DNA of 64,000 nucleotides, from NCBI RefSeq assembly GCF_002023715.1, contig NZ_MAHX01000018.1, positions 186,001 to 250,000 on the forward strand, written 5' to 3'. Numbering within the stretch: position 1 is the first letter of the stretch; every line of letters begins with the position of its first letter. Both the position numbers and the translations under genes were made by a program. The notes under the pieces were generated by a model that worked only from the letters and a program-made list of their open reading frames with translations, was not told the DNA's origin and searched no databases. Below are positions 28,776 to 37,142 of this stretch, in pieces. Source of the DNA: Elizabethkingia occulta. Lineage in GTDB: Bacteria; Bacteroidota; Bacteroidia; Flavobacteriales; Weeksellaceae.

Positions 28776-29312
28776 ATGGACGAAAATAAGGAAATACAGG
28801 CAGAAGAGACTACGCCAAATGAAAATATAGAGAACAACGATACTACATCAGCTGAAAATTTGTCAGCAACTCCGTCAGTTGAAGACCAATTGGCAGAAGA
28901 AAAAGATCGTTATATCCGCCTTTATGCTGAGTTCGAAAATTATAAAAAAAGAACCAGCAAAGAGAAGATGGACTTTTTCAAATATGCTAATCAGGATCTT
29001 ATGGTTTCTATGCTTGCTGTTTTAGACGATTTTGAAAGAGCTATAAAGGAGATTTCTAAAAATGGCAATCCTGAAGACCTTAAAGGTATAGAACTTATTT
29101 ACCAGAAATTTAAAGGTAAATTAACTGAAAAAGGTCTTATTACTATTGAGGTACAGGCAGGTGATAGCTTTGATGTAGACAAGCACGAAGCTATTACACA
29201 AATTCCTGCTCCTTCAGACGATTTAAAAGGCAAAATCGTAGATGTTATAGAGACTGGTTATATGCTTCATGATAAAGTAATTCGTTTCGCGAAAGTAGTA
29301 GTAGGAGCATAA
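28776..29312 (+). CDS. grpE: Nucleotide exchange factor GrpE
   Basis: Cochaperone of DnaK, 178 aa. An acidic, disordered N-terminus (about 1-35) leads into the long coiled-coil helix (QLAEEKDRYIRLYAEFENYK) and the beta-wing domain with the family signature in VDKHEAITQIPAPSDDLKGK. It dimerises and accelerates ADP release from DnaK. The gene is 26 bases upstream of dnaJ and clearly in one operon with it; dnaK is not in the window. Confidence 0.95.
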   Translation: MDENKEIQAEETTPNENIENNDTTSAENLSATPSVEDQLAEEKDRYIRLYAEFENYKKRTSKEKMDFFKYANQDLMVSMLAVLDDFERAIKEISKNGNPEDLKGIELIYQKFKGKLTEKGLITIEVQAGDSFDVDKHEAITQIPAPSDDLKGKIVDVIETGYMLHDKVIRFAKVVVGA

Positions 29313-29338
29313 TTCCAATATAATTCTGAAGTAAGAAA

Positions 29339-30451
29339 ATGGCAAAAAGAGATTACTATGAGGTATTAGGCATTAGCAAATCTGCTTCTGCTGATGAGAT
29401 CAAGAAGGCTTACCGTAAAATGGCTATAAAATTTCACCCGGATAAAAATCCTGGTGATAAAGAGGCTGAAGAAAACTTTAAGGAGGCTGCTGAAGCCTAC
29501 GAAGTTCTAAGCGATGATAATAAACGTGCCCGTTATGATCAGTATGGTCATGCTGGTGTTGGCGGAGCGGCTGGCGGCGGCTTTGGCGGTGGAATGAATA
29601 TGGATGATATTTTCAGTCAGTTTGGAGATATATTCGGTGGACATTTTGGCGGCTTTGGCGGTTTCGGTGGTGGTGGACGTCAGCAGGTAAAAGGAAGCAA
29701 CCTCAGAGTAAGAATAAAATTAAACCTTGACGAAATGGTAAATGGTACAACCAAGACCATCAAGGTAAAGAAAATGAAATTGGCACCCGGAGTAACTTCC
29801 AAAACCTGCCCAACATGTCAGGGAAGCGGTGTACAAATGAAAGTAATGAATACGATGTTCGGACAAATGCAGACACAGACAACCTGTGGAACTTGTAACG
29901 GACTAGGGAAAGTTGCAGACAAAATTCCTTCAGGAGCTAACGAGCATGGTCTTATAAAAGATGATGAGGAAATAAGTATAAACATCCCGGCAGGAGCAAG
30001 AGATGGTATCCAGCTAAATGTTCGCGGAAAGGGTAATGATGCACCATTTGGTGGTACACCTGGGGATCTTTTGGTTGTTATTGAAGAGGAAGAAGATAAT
30101 ACTATAAAACGTGAAGGTGACAATCTGCACCAGGAATTGTATATATCCTTTGCTGAAGCTGCACTTGGAACTTCAAAAGAAATCCCGACAGTTGGAGGTA
30201 AGGTAAAAGTAAAAATCGATGCAGGAACACAATCCGGAAAGATTCTTCGTTTAGCTAACAAAGGACTGCCAAGTATTGACAGTTACGGAAAAGGTGATAT
30301 GTTTGTTCATATTAATGTGTGGACACCTCAGAAGTTATCTAAGGAACAAAAAGAGTTTTTCGAAGACCAGATGGAATCGGATGAAATGATTCCAAAACCA
30401 ACAGGAAAGGAAAAAACTTTCTTCGAAAAAGTAAAAGACTTATTTAATTAA
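29339..30451 (+). CDS. dnaJ: Chaperone DnaJ with reduced zinc-finger region
   Basis: Hsp40 cochaperone, 370 aa. The J domain (1-70) has the HPD motif in [16 protein letters not shown] and delivers substrates to DnaK. A Gly/Phe-rich segment follows (about 75-115). The zinc domain has only two of the usual four CxxCxGxG motifs, CPTCQGSG and CGTCNGLG; the first and fourth are absent, so one of the two zinc sites cannot form. C-terminal substrate-binding domains follow ([19 protein letters not shown] type). It is the second gene of the grpE operon and ends at a strong terminator. Confidence 0.93.
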   Translation: MAKRDYYEVLGISKSASADEIKKAYRKMAIKFHPDKNPGDKEAEENFKEAAEAYEVLSDDNKRARYDQYGHAGVGGAAGGGFGGGMNMDDIFSQFGDIFGGHFGGFGGFGGGGRQQVKGSNLRVRIKLNLDEMVNGTTKTIKVKKMKLAPGVTSKTCPTCQGSGVQMKVMNTMFGQMQTQTTCGTCNGLGKVADKIPSGANEHGLIKDDEEISINIPAGARDGIQLNVRGKGNDAPFGGTPGDLLVVIEEEEDNTIKREGDNLHQELYISFAEAALGTSKEIPTVGGKVKVKIDAGTQSGKILRLANKGLPSIDSYGKGDMFVHINVWTPQKLSKEQKEFFEDQMESDEMIPKPTGKEKTFFEKVKDLFN

Positions 30452-30475
30452 GTATACATAAATCAACTTTATAAG

Positions 30476-30500
30476 AACCTGCTTTTTAGCAGGTTTTTTT
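30476..30500 (+). terminator. Rho-independent terminator after dnaJ
   Basis: Stem AACCTGCT / AGCAGGTT with a TTTT loop followed by a T run. Confidence 0.85.
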
Positions 30501-30651
30501 GTTGCCTAACCTATCCCTTATAGCATTTAGGTTTCAAATACATCTTAAAAAGAAGTAGCAAGAATAGGCAGTCTGATTTTTCATATTATTGATTATCCTG
30601 ATTAACAATCTTTTTATAAAGCCTGAAATGTTAAACTTATCTAAATATTAA

Positions 30652-30666
30652 TGCGACATTATTGCA
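30652..30666. promoter_or_regulatory. Zur/Fur-type box 1 upstream of the gene at 30749
   Basis: TGCGACATTATTGCA shares 13 of 15 bases with the box at 20052, and the preceding bases TTAA are also shared. It lies 83 bases before the ATG. Confidence 0.6.
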
Positions 30667-30689
30667 TTTAAATATAAAGAACTTATATT

Positions 30690-30704
30690 CGCAATAAAGT
30701 TGCA
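30690..30704. promoter_or_regulatory. Zur/Fur-type box 2 upstream of the gene at 30749
   Basis: CGCAATAAAGTTGCA matches the box at 20052 in 11 of 15 positions. It overlaps TATATTCG, a one-mismatch -7 promoter element at 30684-30691, so occupancy would block transcription. Confidence 0.5.
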
Positions 30705-30748
30705 TTTAAGAAAAGTAAATTTAATCTAACACTAAAAACTAATACGTT

Positions 30749-31204
30749 ATGATGCTGCCGCAAGTTCTGAAGAATTCTTCTTACCTCGACTATCGCAACG
30801 AAGAGGTTCTCTTTCATTTTTCCTGTATATACAATCTTCCTGAGAGCGAAATAGAAGAGCTTTTTCAGGAAACCAAAAAATATATTGCAATCTGTACCCA
30901 GCCGGGAATATATATTAATAATGACATGCTGATTATAGAAGAGATGTGGCGAAGCTTTATTTTGTTCACTTCCGTTTATAGTGAATTTTGTCAACGTTTT
31001 TTCTCTCGCTTCATTCATCACACACCAATTCTTAAAAGGAATAAAAGGATTGATCCGGAACCAAATACAGATTTCTCGGATAAAGAGAAAGAATTACTTA
31101 TTAATACGGTTTATGTGCTGTGTGGTGAGAAAACAGTTTCGAAATGGTTTAAGGAATACCCTGAGAAATACACCAAAGAATATATAAAATCTATACAGAA
31201 ATAG
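30749..31204 (+). CDS. Small protein resembling the GRDP-like family, candidate zinc-regulated
   Basis: Protein of 151 aa with no signal peptide or membrane segment. The block IIEEMWRSFILFTSVYSEFC followed by RFFSRFIHHTP recalls the D-E-x-W-H-x-x-I-L-F-T ... F-x-x-x-I-H-H-x-P pattern of glycine-rich-domain-protein-like and related bacterial proteins; the usual His after the Trp is Arg here. Function is unknown. Two Fur/Zur-type boxes in the promoter region suggest it is induced by zinc shortage. An ATG three bases later is an equally possible start. Confidence 0.6.
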   Translation: MMLPQVLKNSSYLDYRNEEVLFHFSCIYNLPESEIEELFQETKKYIAICTQPGIYINNDMLIIEEMWRSFILFTSVYSEFCQRFFSRFIHHTPILKRNKRIDPEPNTDFSDKEKELLINTVYVLCGEKTVSKWFKEYPEKYTKEYIKSIQK

Positions 31205-31557
31205 AACTATAGATATTTTACTTAGGTAAGCAACGCAACCTTTTTCTGGTTTTTACATCTTATTTAAGACAGGGACAGTCCCATGCACGAACTCATTAAA
31301 TAATTTTGATATGACACCAGATAAACAAAATATTTTAAAAGTACTGGCCTTTTTAATGATCTATAACACGGTGAAAATTTGCCACAAAATTTTCAACCTG
31401 CAACCTAAATCATGTGAATAAATTATAACGAATTTCAAGTATTTCTCTATCTCTCTTTAATAATATTTTCATTAATTTAATATATTAAAACCACTGATAT
31501 TCAAGCCAAAAATTAAAAAGACCTTAAATACTATCAAAAAAGTATAATTTTATTTCA
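31205..31557. other. Non-coding stretch, nothing firmly assigned
   Basis: AT-rich sequence between the gene at 30749 and the leader of the TonB-dependent receptor. It contains a possible 36-codon ORF at 31311-31421 directly behind a TAATTTTG element, with no homology I recognise and no ribosome binding site, so it is not called as a gene. Confidence 0.4.
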
Positions 31558-31600
31558 ATGATGCATTTTTATTTCAAAAAAAGAAATATATTTGCATCAT
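31558..31600. repeat. Inverted repeat spanning the receptor promoter
   Basis: ATGATGCA at 31558-31565 is perfectly inverted as TGCATCAT at 31593-31600. Inside them ATTTC and GAAAT are also paired around an A run. The repeat covers the promoter, so it may be an operator. Confidence 0.45.
31587..31594 (+). promoter_or_regulatory. Bacteroidota -7 element of riboswitch-like leader
   Basis: TATATTTG, exact TAnnTTTG. A start about seven bases downstream would begin the transcript at the 5' edge of the folded leader element at 31603. Confidence 0.65.
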
Positions 31601-31602
31601 AA

Positions 31603-31664
31603 TTATCAAGAACTTCAAAAGAAGTAGCAACCTGCAACAACAAGCAAGGTGCTGAAATAGATAA
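31603..31664 (+). ncRNA. S-box (SAM-I)-like leader RNA with reduced architecture
   Basis: The order matches a SAM-I riboswitch. P1 is TTATC (31603-31607) with GATAA (31660-31664). AAGA follows P1. P2 is ACTTC / GAAGT (31612-31625) closed by AAAA. P3 is AGCAACCTGC paired with GCAAGGTGCT (31626-31653), which equals the strongly conserved P3 sequence of the S-box. The long P2 with kink-turn and pseudoknot, and P4, are missing. It sits at the start of the predicted transcript for a small ORF and a TonB-dependent receptor. It may be a minimal SAM-responsive element, a degraded riboswitch, or a related class. Ligand binding is not shown. Confidence 0.55.
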
Positions 31665-31736
31665 GCCGATATTTCGGAAAAAATGTTGTATTCTATTTTC
31701 ATTTTGTTGAGTTCTTGTGTTAAATGAAACACATTA

Positions 31737-31925
31737 ATGAAATATCAAAAAAGAAATCTTCGATTAATTATTCCGTTTACCGAGTTAATACTTTTAGGAG
31801 CTTTTATAGCACCCTACTATTCTTGTATTTTCTTCACACCAGTTACCTTACTTTTAAGCGCTATTACTATTCTTAGATTAATTAAAGAAAAAGGGATGAT
31901 GCACAGTATGTGCTGTTGCTATTAA
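31737..31925 (+). CDS. Small hydrophobic ORF ending in Met/Cys run, possible leader peptide
   Basis: ORF of 62 codons between the riboswitch-like element and the TonB-dependent receptor. The protein has two hydrophobic stretches (LIIPFTELILLGAFIAPYY and IFFTPVTLLLSAITILRL) and a terminal MMHSMCCCY. A run of Met and three Cys codons just before the stop, in an operon with an S-box-like leader, suggests translation-dependent sensing of sulfur amino acids. It may instead be a genuine small membrane protein with a metal-binding tail. I do not recognise a family. Confidence 0.5.
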   Translation: MKYQKRNLRLIIPFTELILLGAFIAPYYSCIFFTPVTLLLSAITILRLIKEKGMMHSMCCCY

Positions 31926-32084
31926 ATCCAAAGCTACATATCATCACTACAGGAAACCTATTCTGTTTCTCATGACGGTATCCCCATAAAGCCTGATTTC
32001 ATATATGCTGGCTTTCATTACAATTAATCATCAATAAAAAAACGGCTCTGAAATACCGGAGAGTTATTAACTATTATCAACTTT

Positions 32085-34829
32085 ATGAAACGACTATTAC
32101 ATAAAACTATTATTACTTCATTAACTTCTGTATCTGCTATTTACTTTGCACAGGATAGTTTACAAAAAGCTAAAACATTAAACGAGGTTGTGCTCCTCGG
32201 AACCCGGAGTTCCAGCCGTACAGTTGTAAATTCTCCAGTACCTGTAGATATCATTGAACTATCTAAAACGCTGAAAGAAGTACCACAAAATTCAGTATCC
32301 AGTACGCTTAATTTTATTGTCCCTTCATTTACCTCTACCTCTCATACTGTAAATGATGGAACCGATTTCGTAGATCCTGCACAAATTCGTGGATTAGGCC
32401 CGGATCAGGTACTTGTTCTTCTTAATGGAAAAAGAAGACATCAGTCGTCTCTGGTCAATGTTACCCTAACCCCCGGAAGAGGATCTGTAGGTACCGACCT
32501 GAATGCAATCCCTGCTTTTGCTTTAGAAAGGATTGAAGTACTTAGAGATGGAGCTTCTGCACAATATGGTTCCGATGCAATAGCAGGCGTTATAAACCTC
32601 GAACTGAAAAAGCGATTGGGCTTTTCGGGACAAGTATATCTTGGAGGTTATACATCCTCTGTTGCCAATAATCATACTGGTGGTGTGGATGGTGAGAATA
32701 TAGGCTTAGACCTTAACTATGGTACCAAAATTGGCAAAAAGGGCTTTATCAATTTCACCTCATCTTTACAATACCGTGATCCTTATTCAAGAGCAGGCGA
32801 GCAGCAAGCAGACCTTTTTAATGGATACAACGCTATATCCTATCGCGCTGCACAGGACAATATCAACATAGATGGTCTGTACAAAAACATCAACAATACA
32901 CCGGATACAAACCAGATTATTAATTATATACACCAGTACAGCAATAAGGTCAATTATTTCTCTGCAGGAGAGAAACAAGCGATTCAAAATGCTAACAGTA
33001 TATCTGCCCTTCAGCAATTGCTATCCAAAGATTACACTACTCAGGAACTCGCTTATCGTGGTCTTGAACGCAGTGACTTTAACATGAGAATCGGACAATC
33101 CCGATTAAGAAGTGCTCAGCTTTATTTTAATACAGAAGTCCCAATCAATGATCAATGGAAAATCTTCTCTTTTGGTGGCTACAGTCTGAGGAATGGTAAT
33201 GCAGGTGGCTTTTATCGCTTTCCTAACAATCCGAGAGCAGTTACAAGCCTTTACCCAAATGGGTTCCTGCCTCAAATAGAATCTACTATTTATGACTATT
33301 CTCTTGCAGCAGGAATAAAAGGTAAATGGAATGACTGGAATATTAATCTGAGCAATACTTTTGGTCAAAACAATTTTAAATTTGGCGTTGCTAATACACT
33401 TAATGCTTCGCTATTGCAAAACTCCCCAACTTATTTTGAAGCAGGAAGTCTTGGCTTTCTTCAAAATACATTAAATCTGGATTTTCAGAAAAAATTTGAT
33501 GTGTTAAAAGGATTAAACTTAGCCTTCGGGGGTGAGTATCGACACGAGAAATACAGCATCACTCCGGGAAAAGCAAATTCGTATCAACAATATGATATAT
33601 TTGGAAACCCGGTTACTGAAAAAACAGCCACAAAAGATATTCCTACAGATTTTTTTGGTAATGCACGTCCCGGCGGCGCACAGGTATTCCCGGGATACCG
33701 CCCCGAAAATGAAGTTTCCAAAGGAAGAAACAGTGTAGCGGCTTATCTGGACGCAGAGCTGGAAGCAACAGATTGGCTTTTCCTGGAAGGAGCACTTCGC
33801 TATGAAAACTATACAGACTTTGGCTCAACATTCAATTACAAACTCGCTTCCAATATCCGAATTTCTCCAACGGTTAATTGGCGCTTTGCCGGATCTACAG
33901 GATTCCGCGCTCCATCTCTGGCACAGTTATATTACAGCTCCACTTCTACTCTTATTAATGGTGGAAAAACGACTCAGGTAGGAACGTTCCGCAATGATTC
34001 GGACGCAGCAAGACAATTGGGTATTCCTCAGCTGAAGCAGGAAACTTCTAAATCAGTAAGTACGGGATTCAATTGGAAAATACCTTCTATAAACCTTCTA
34101 TTTACGGTAGATGCTTATTTTACACGAATTGATAATCGCGTTGTCCTTACGGATTTATTCACGAGACCTCAAGGAAATTTTGCTAACGGAACTCCGGAGA
34201 GAAATCTGCAACAGATATTTGATTCCGTAGGAGCAGAAGCTGCAAACTTTTTTGCTAATGCCATCGATACAGAAACCAAAGGAATAGATATAACAGTATC
34301 TCAGCGTTCCCGATTTGCCCCCAGAATTTCTTTGGAAAATAATCTGGGGATTAATCTTAATCAAACCAGAAAAGTAGGCGCTATTAAAGCATCCGAGCAA
34401 CTGCAAAGTCAAATAAACAGCTATTTTTCTGAAGAAAACAGAATATACTTTGAAGAGGCTGTTCCCCGTTTCAAAGCTATTCTTGGTCATAATTTAAAAG
34501 TCAACAAATTTAATTTCTATGTACGAAATGCTTACTTTGGCAAGGTTACAGATGCCAATATTGTAGATGCCAATCTGGATGGGATAACAGGGCCTAATGA
34601 ACACGTAATATTGGGCGGTAAGCTGGTTACAGATCTATCTGCCGGGTATCAATTCAACAAAAATGTTTTGTTAACAGTAGGTGCCAATAATATTTTCAAT
34701 GTACAGCCTACACAAAATCCCAACATTAATAGTCTTACTGCCGGAAATCAGTTTCTTACTTCCAGACAGGTTTCTCAGTTTGGTATTGGCGGGCGTTATC
34801 TGTTTGCCCGCATTAATTTTGATTTTTAG
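32085..34829 (+). CDS. TonB-dependent outer-membrane receptor
   Basis: Protein of 914 aa with signal peptide (LLHKTIITSLTSVSAIYFAQ). The plug domain (about 40-170) has QIRGLGPDQVLVLLNGKRRH and ERIEVLRDGASAQYGSDAIAG. The 22-strand barrel ends with RYLFARINFDF, a terminal Phe. There is no N-terminal carboxypeptidase-regulatory-like domain and no SusD partner, so it is more like micronutrient than polysaccharide receptors. The substrate is unknown; the S-box-like leader upstream suggests methionine- or sulfur-related control. A hairpin with a 14-bp stem follows the gene. Confidence 0.9.
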   Translation: MKRLLHKTIITSLTSVSAIYFAQDSLQKAKTLNEVVLLGTRSSSRTVVNSPVPVDIIELSKTLKEVPQNSVSSTLNFIVPSFTSTSHTVNDGTDFVDPAQIRGLGPDQVLVLLNGKRRHQSSLVNVTLTPGRGSVGTDLNAIPAFALERIEVLRDGASAQYGSDAIAGVINLELKKRLGFSGQVYLGGYTSSVANNHTGGVDGENIGLDLNYGTKIGKKGFINFTSSLQYRDPYSRAGEQQADLFNGYNAISYRAAQDNINIDGLYKNINNTPDTNQIINYIHQYSNKVNYFSAGEKQAIQNANSISALQQLLSKDYTTQELAYRGLERSDFNMRIGQSRLRSAQLYFNTEVPINDQWKIFSFGGYSLRNGNAGGFYRFPNNPRAVTSLYPNGFLPQIESTIYDYSLAAGIKGKWNDWNINLSNTFGQNNFKFGVANTLNASLLQNSPTYFEAGSLGFLQNTLNLDFQKKFDVLKGLNLAFGGEYRHEKYSITPGKANSYQQYDIFGNPVTEKTATKDIPTDFFGNARPGGAQVFPGYRPENEVSKGRNSVAAYLDAELEATDWLFLEGALRYENYTDFGSTFNYKLASNIRISPTVNWRFAGSTGFRAPSLAQLYYSSTSTLINGGKTTQVGTFRNDSDAARQLGIPQLKQETSKSVSTGFNWKIPSINLLFTVDAYFTRIDNRVVLTDLFTRPQGNFANGTPERNLQQIFDSVGAEAANFFANAIDTETKGIDITVSQRSRFAPRISLENNLGINLNQTRKVGAIKASEQLQSQINSYFSEENRIYFEEAVPRFKAILGHNLKVNKFNFYVRNAYFGKVTDANIVDANLDGITGPNEHVILGGKLVTDLSAGYQFNKNVLLTVGANNIFNVQPTQNPNINSLTAGNQFLTSRQVSQFGIGGRYLFARINFDF

Positions 34830-34877
34830 TAAACTCAAAGTTATATCTGGAGTTTAATCTAAACACATATTAATAAA

Positions 34878-34929
34878 AAAGAGTCTGTCTCCTACATTTG
34901 ACTTTGCAAACATAAGAGACAGACTCTTT
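34878..34929. terminator. Long-stem bidirectional terminator between receptor and methyltransferase remnant
   Basis: Perfect 14-bp stem AAAGAGTCTGTCTC / GAGACAGACTCTTT with a 24-base loop and flanking A and T runs. The large loop is unusual for a terminator, so a small mobile-element remnant is an alternative. Confidence 0.6.
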
Positions 34930-34960
34930 ATATATAATATATACTTCTTAGGGTACAGAC

Positions 34961-35758
34961 CTACAGCTTTATAGACCATGTTGCCAAAAAACCGGGCATA
35001 TATTTCTCAATCAAGAACCTGGGCACTGGCGCAGAAGATTCATGAAAACCTTTAATTAGAAATCCGGATTGTAACTGCCCTTCTATTAACTGGGACAGGC
35101 TATGTCCAAAAGTTAAAGCCTCATTCTTTTCTTTCTTAGCTTGCAGAGCCTTTTCATCAATATCCGTAAGGTCTGAGAACGGGATTTTATATCGGGGTTT
35201 TATCACTCCTTGCTGCAGATATTCCGGATTACGGTCAGCAACAAACAAAACCGGATTATAAAAACTGCTAAGCAATTTTCCACCAGGCTTTAGCACTCGA
35301 AAGCATTCGTTCCACACGGGCTGTACATCCGGAATATACAGATTGGATATTGGATGGAAAATACAATCGAATACTTCATCTTCAAATACACTCAGATTCC
35401 GCATATCTCCTTGTATAATTTCCAAATCAAGATGATCACGCTCTGCAACCAAACGATCTTTTTCTAATTGGTTCTCAGAAATATCAAAGACAGTAACTTC
35501 AGCACCTGCTGCAGCAAGAACCGATGCCTGCTACCCGCCAGCAGATGCGAGGCACAGAATTTTCATTCCCATTACATTATCCAACCAGCCTTTTGGTAAT
35601 GGATCATGAGTTAGACGTACCTCCCATTTTCCGGCACGAGCTGCGTTAATAATTACGGAACTTACAGGTCTGAACCATTCGCAGTCCATACTTGATAGCT
35701 GATCCCATACTTTTTGATTATGACTTTCATTTAATTTATTGCTATTATTCGCTTTCAT
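34961..35758 (-). pseudogene. SAM-dependent methyltransferase interrupted by an amber codon
   Basis: A single continuous frame of 265 codons is broken only by TAG at 35531-35533 (CTA on the + strand). Before it are WDQLSSMDCEWFRPVS and the motif I start ILCLASAGG; after it are QASVLAAAGAEVTVFDISE, IIQGDMRNLSVF and VLKPGGKLLSSFY, together a complete class I methyltransferase. Relatives have Gln-Gln at this point, so one CAG to TAG change explains the break. The stop falls in the SAM-binding loop, so truncated products should be inactive. It may be a recent pseudogene, a sequencing error or a readthrough case. Confidence 0.8.
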
Positions 35759-36475
35759 TATATAATGTAATTTTAAAATTTGATTTTAATTACTCATAAA
35801 TGCAAAGCTTAAACAGCAGCGTTATTTTCTGTGAAAACAAGTATATGTAATGGTGAATCCCTGATAAAAAATGTTATACCAAATTCTGAAAAATATTGAT
35901 TATACTTTCCAATACAGATGCATCAAAAAACATATAACTGAAATAATAAACTACAGGAAAAACAGGACAACGGAAACTAATTTCACAATCACTACATTAT
36001 TAAGCCATGCTTCTGTTAAACAATAAGATTTAACAGTAGATTCTCTCTAAATTTTAGTTGATTGAAATTAAATTAGCATGTCCTTATGGGTATTTTTAGT
36101 ATTAAAATTCTTTTCAGGTATATCTCAAGCGGCTGAAAAAGCCTGCTTTATACTACGATTATGCTGCAATATTAAGGATAATTTCCAACATAACCTTTCT
36201 GTATCATCATTTTAGGAAGTTTTTATATCCCAATAATAAAAGTTGACAATTTGCTATATATAGTATAAATCCTTTAGAACTACGATTATCAGACAAGTAA
36301 AACATCAGAATGTTTTTTTTGTAAAAAAAAATTAACACATTTTCACCCAGAATATGCCACTATAACATCAATAAGCAACACATAAAGTAAAAAACAAATA
36401 TATTATTCAAAAAAAAATAATTATTAATGAAAAATTAATTATATTCACTTCACAATACAATCAAATACAAACAAT
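35759..36475. other. 717-base AT-rich intergenic region
   Basis: No coding frame, RNA gene or repeat that I can support. It must contain the promoter of the surface-fibre-like locus starting at 36476, but I see no clear TAnnTTTG element near that start. Its length is unusual for this window. Confidence 0.5.
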
Positions 36476-37054
36476 ATGAAAAAATTGAATTACCCTTTAG
36501 CATTATCCATTGTTCTTGTTACATTATCTGCGAATGTAAAGGCTCAGGATAAAAATTTCGACAACCACTCTATTGCAATAACTATTCCTGAAGTTGCTAT
36601 AGTAGATATAGAACCTGCTGCCAGTAAAAACCTTACACTGGCATTTACTGCCCCCACGGAAGCAGGATTACCACTGAACGCACCAAGTCCCAATAGTACA
36701 CTTTGGCTCAATTATTCCTCTATAAAATCTCAAACCGACCCTACCCGAAATGTTACCGTAAAACTAAATGCATTGGTTCCGGGGGTAGATATTAAAGTAA
36801 CTGCGGCGGCGGCTACGGGTTCAGGTGGCGGAACAAGAGGAACACCTTCCGCACAGCTTATATTAAGTGCTGCTGACCAAACCATTATATCAGGAATCGG
36901 AAGTGCTTATACAGGTGATGGTGCTAATAATGGACACAATCTTACTTATGCCCTCAACTATGGTAGTACAGTTGGTTCTGTAGCATCCTATAGTGATCTG
37001 GAAGCGACAGCAACAGCATCAGCAATTGTAACCTATACTATTTCAGACAACTAA
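36476..37054 (+). CDS. Secreted beta-rich subunit A, pilin-like
   Basis: Protein of 192 aa with signal peptide (YPLALSIVLVTLSANVKAQ). The mature N-terminus, SIAITIPEVAIVDIEPA, alternates hydrophobic and polar residues, as donor strands of alternate-family (CFA/I-type) fimbrial subunits do. The rest is rich in Thr, Ser, Ala and Gly. It is clearly paralogous to the 179-aa protein at 40695: both have APTEAG-PL, N-T-W-NY, GVDI followed by AAAATG-GGGT, and TIISGIG-AYTG-G--NNGH. An attenuator-like hairpin separates it from the rest of the locus, as expected for an abundant major subunit. The pilin role is inference. Confidence 0.6.
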   Translation: MKKLNYPLALSIVLVTLSANVKAQDKNFDNHSIAITIPEVAIVDIEPAASKNLTLAFTAPTEAGLPLNAPSPNSTLWLNYSSIKSQTDPTRNVTVKLNALVPGVDIKVTAAAATGSGGGTRGTPSAQLILSAADQTIISGIGSAYTGDGANNGHNLTYALNYGSTVGSVASYSDLEATATASAIVTYTISDN

Positions 37055-37080
37055 CAGCCAGAAGCACAGTTACATTACTA

Positions 37081-37117
37081 AGAAGAAATTGCCAGAGCCA
37101 TTTCTTCTAAAATTTTT
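37081..37117 (+). terminator. Attenuator-like hairpin after subunit A
   Basis: Stem AGAAGAAAT / ATTTCTTCT with a 10-base loop followed by AAAATTTTTA. It lies in the only long gap of the locus and could lower expression of the following genes or protect the subunit mRNA. Confidence 0.55.
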
Positions 37118-37142
37118 ATGTCGTTAATTTAATATTCAGCGT

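Noticed and set aside
29818-30261. 147-codon frame opposite dnaJ
   Set aside because: Antisense shadow of a well-conserved gene.
31311-31421. 36-codon ORF directly behind a TAATTTTG element
   Set aside because: No recognised family or ribosome binding site, and the promoter match touches the start codon; kept only as a note.
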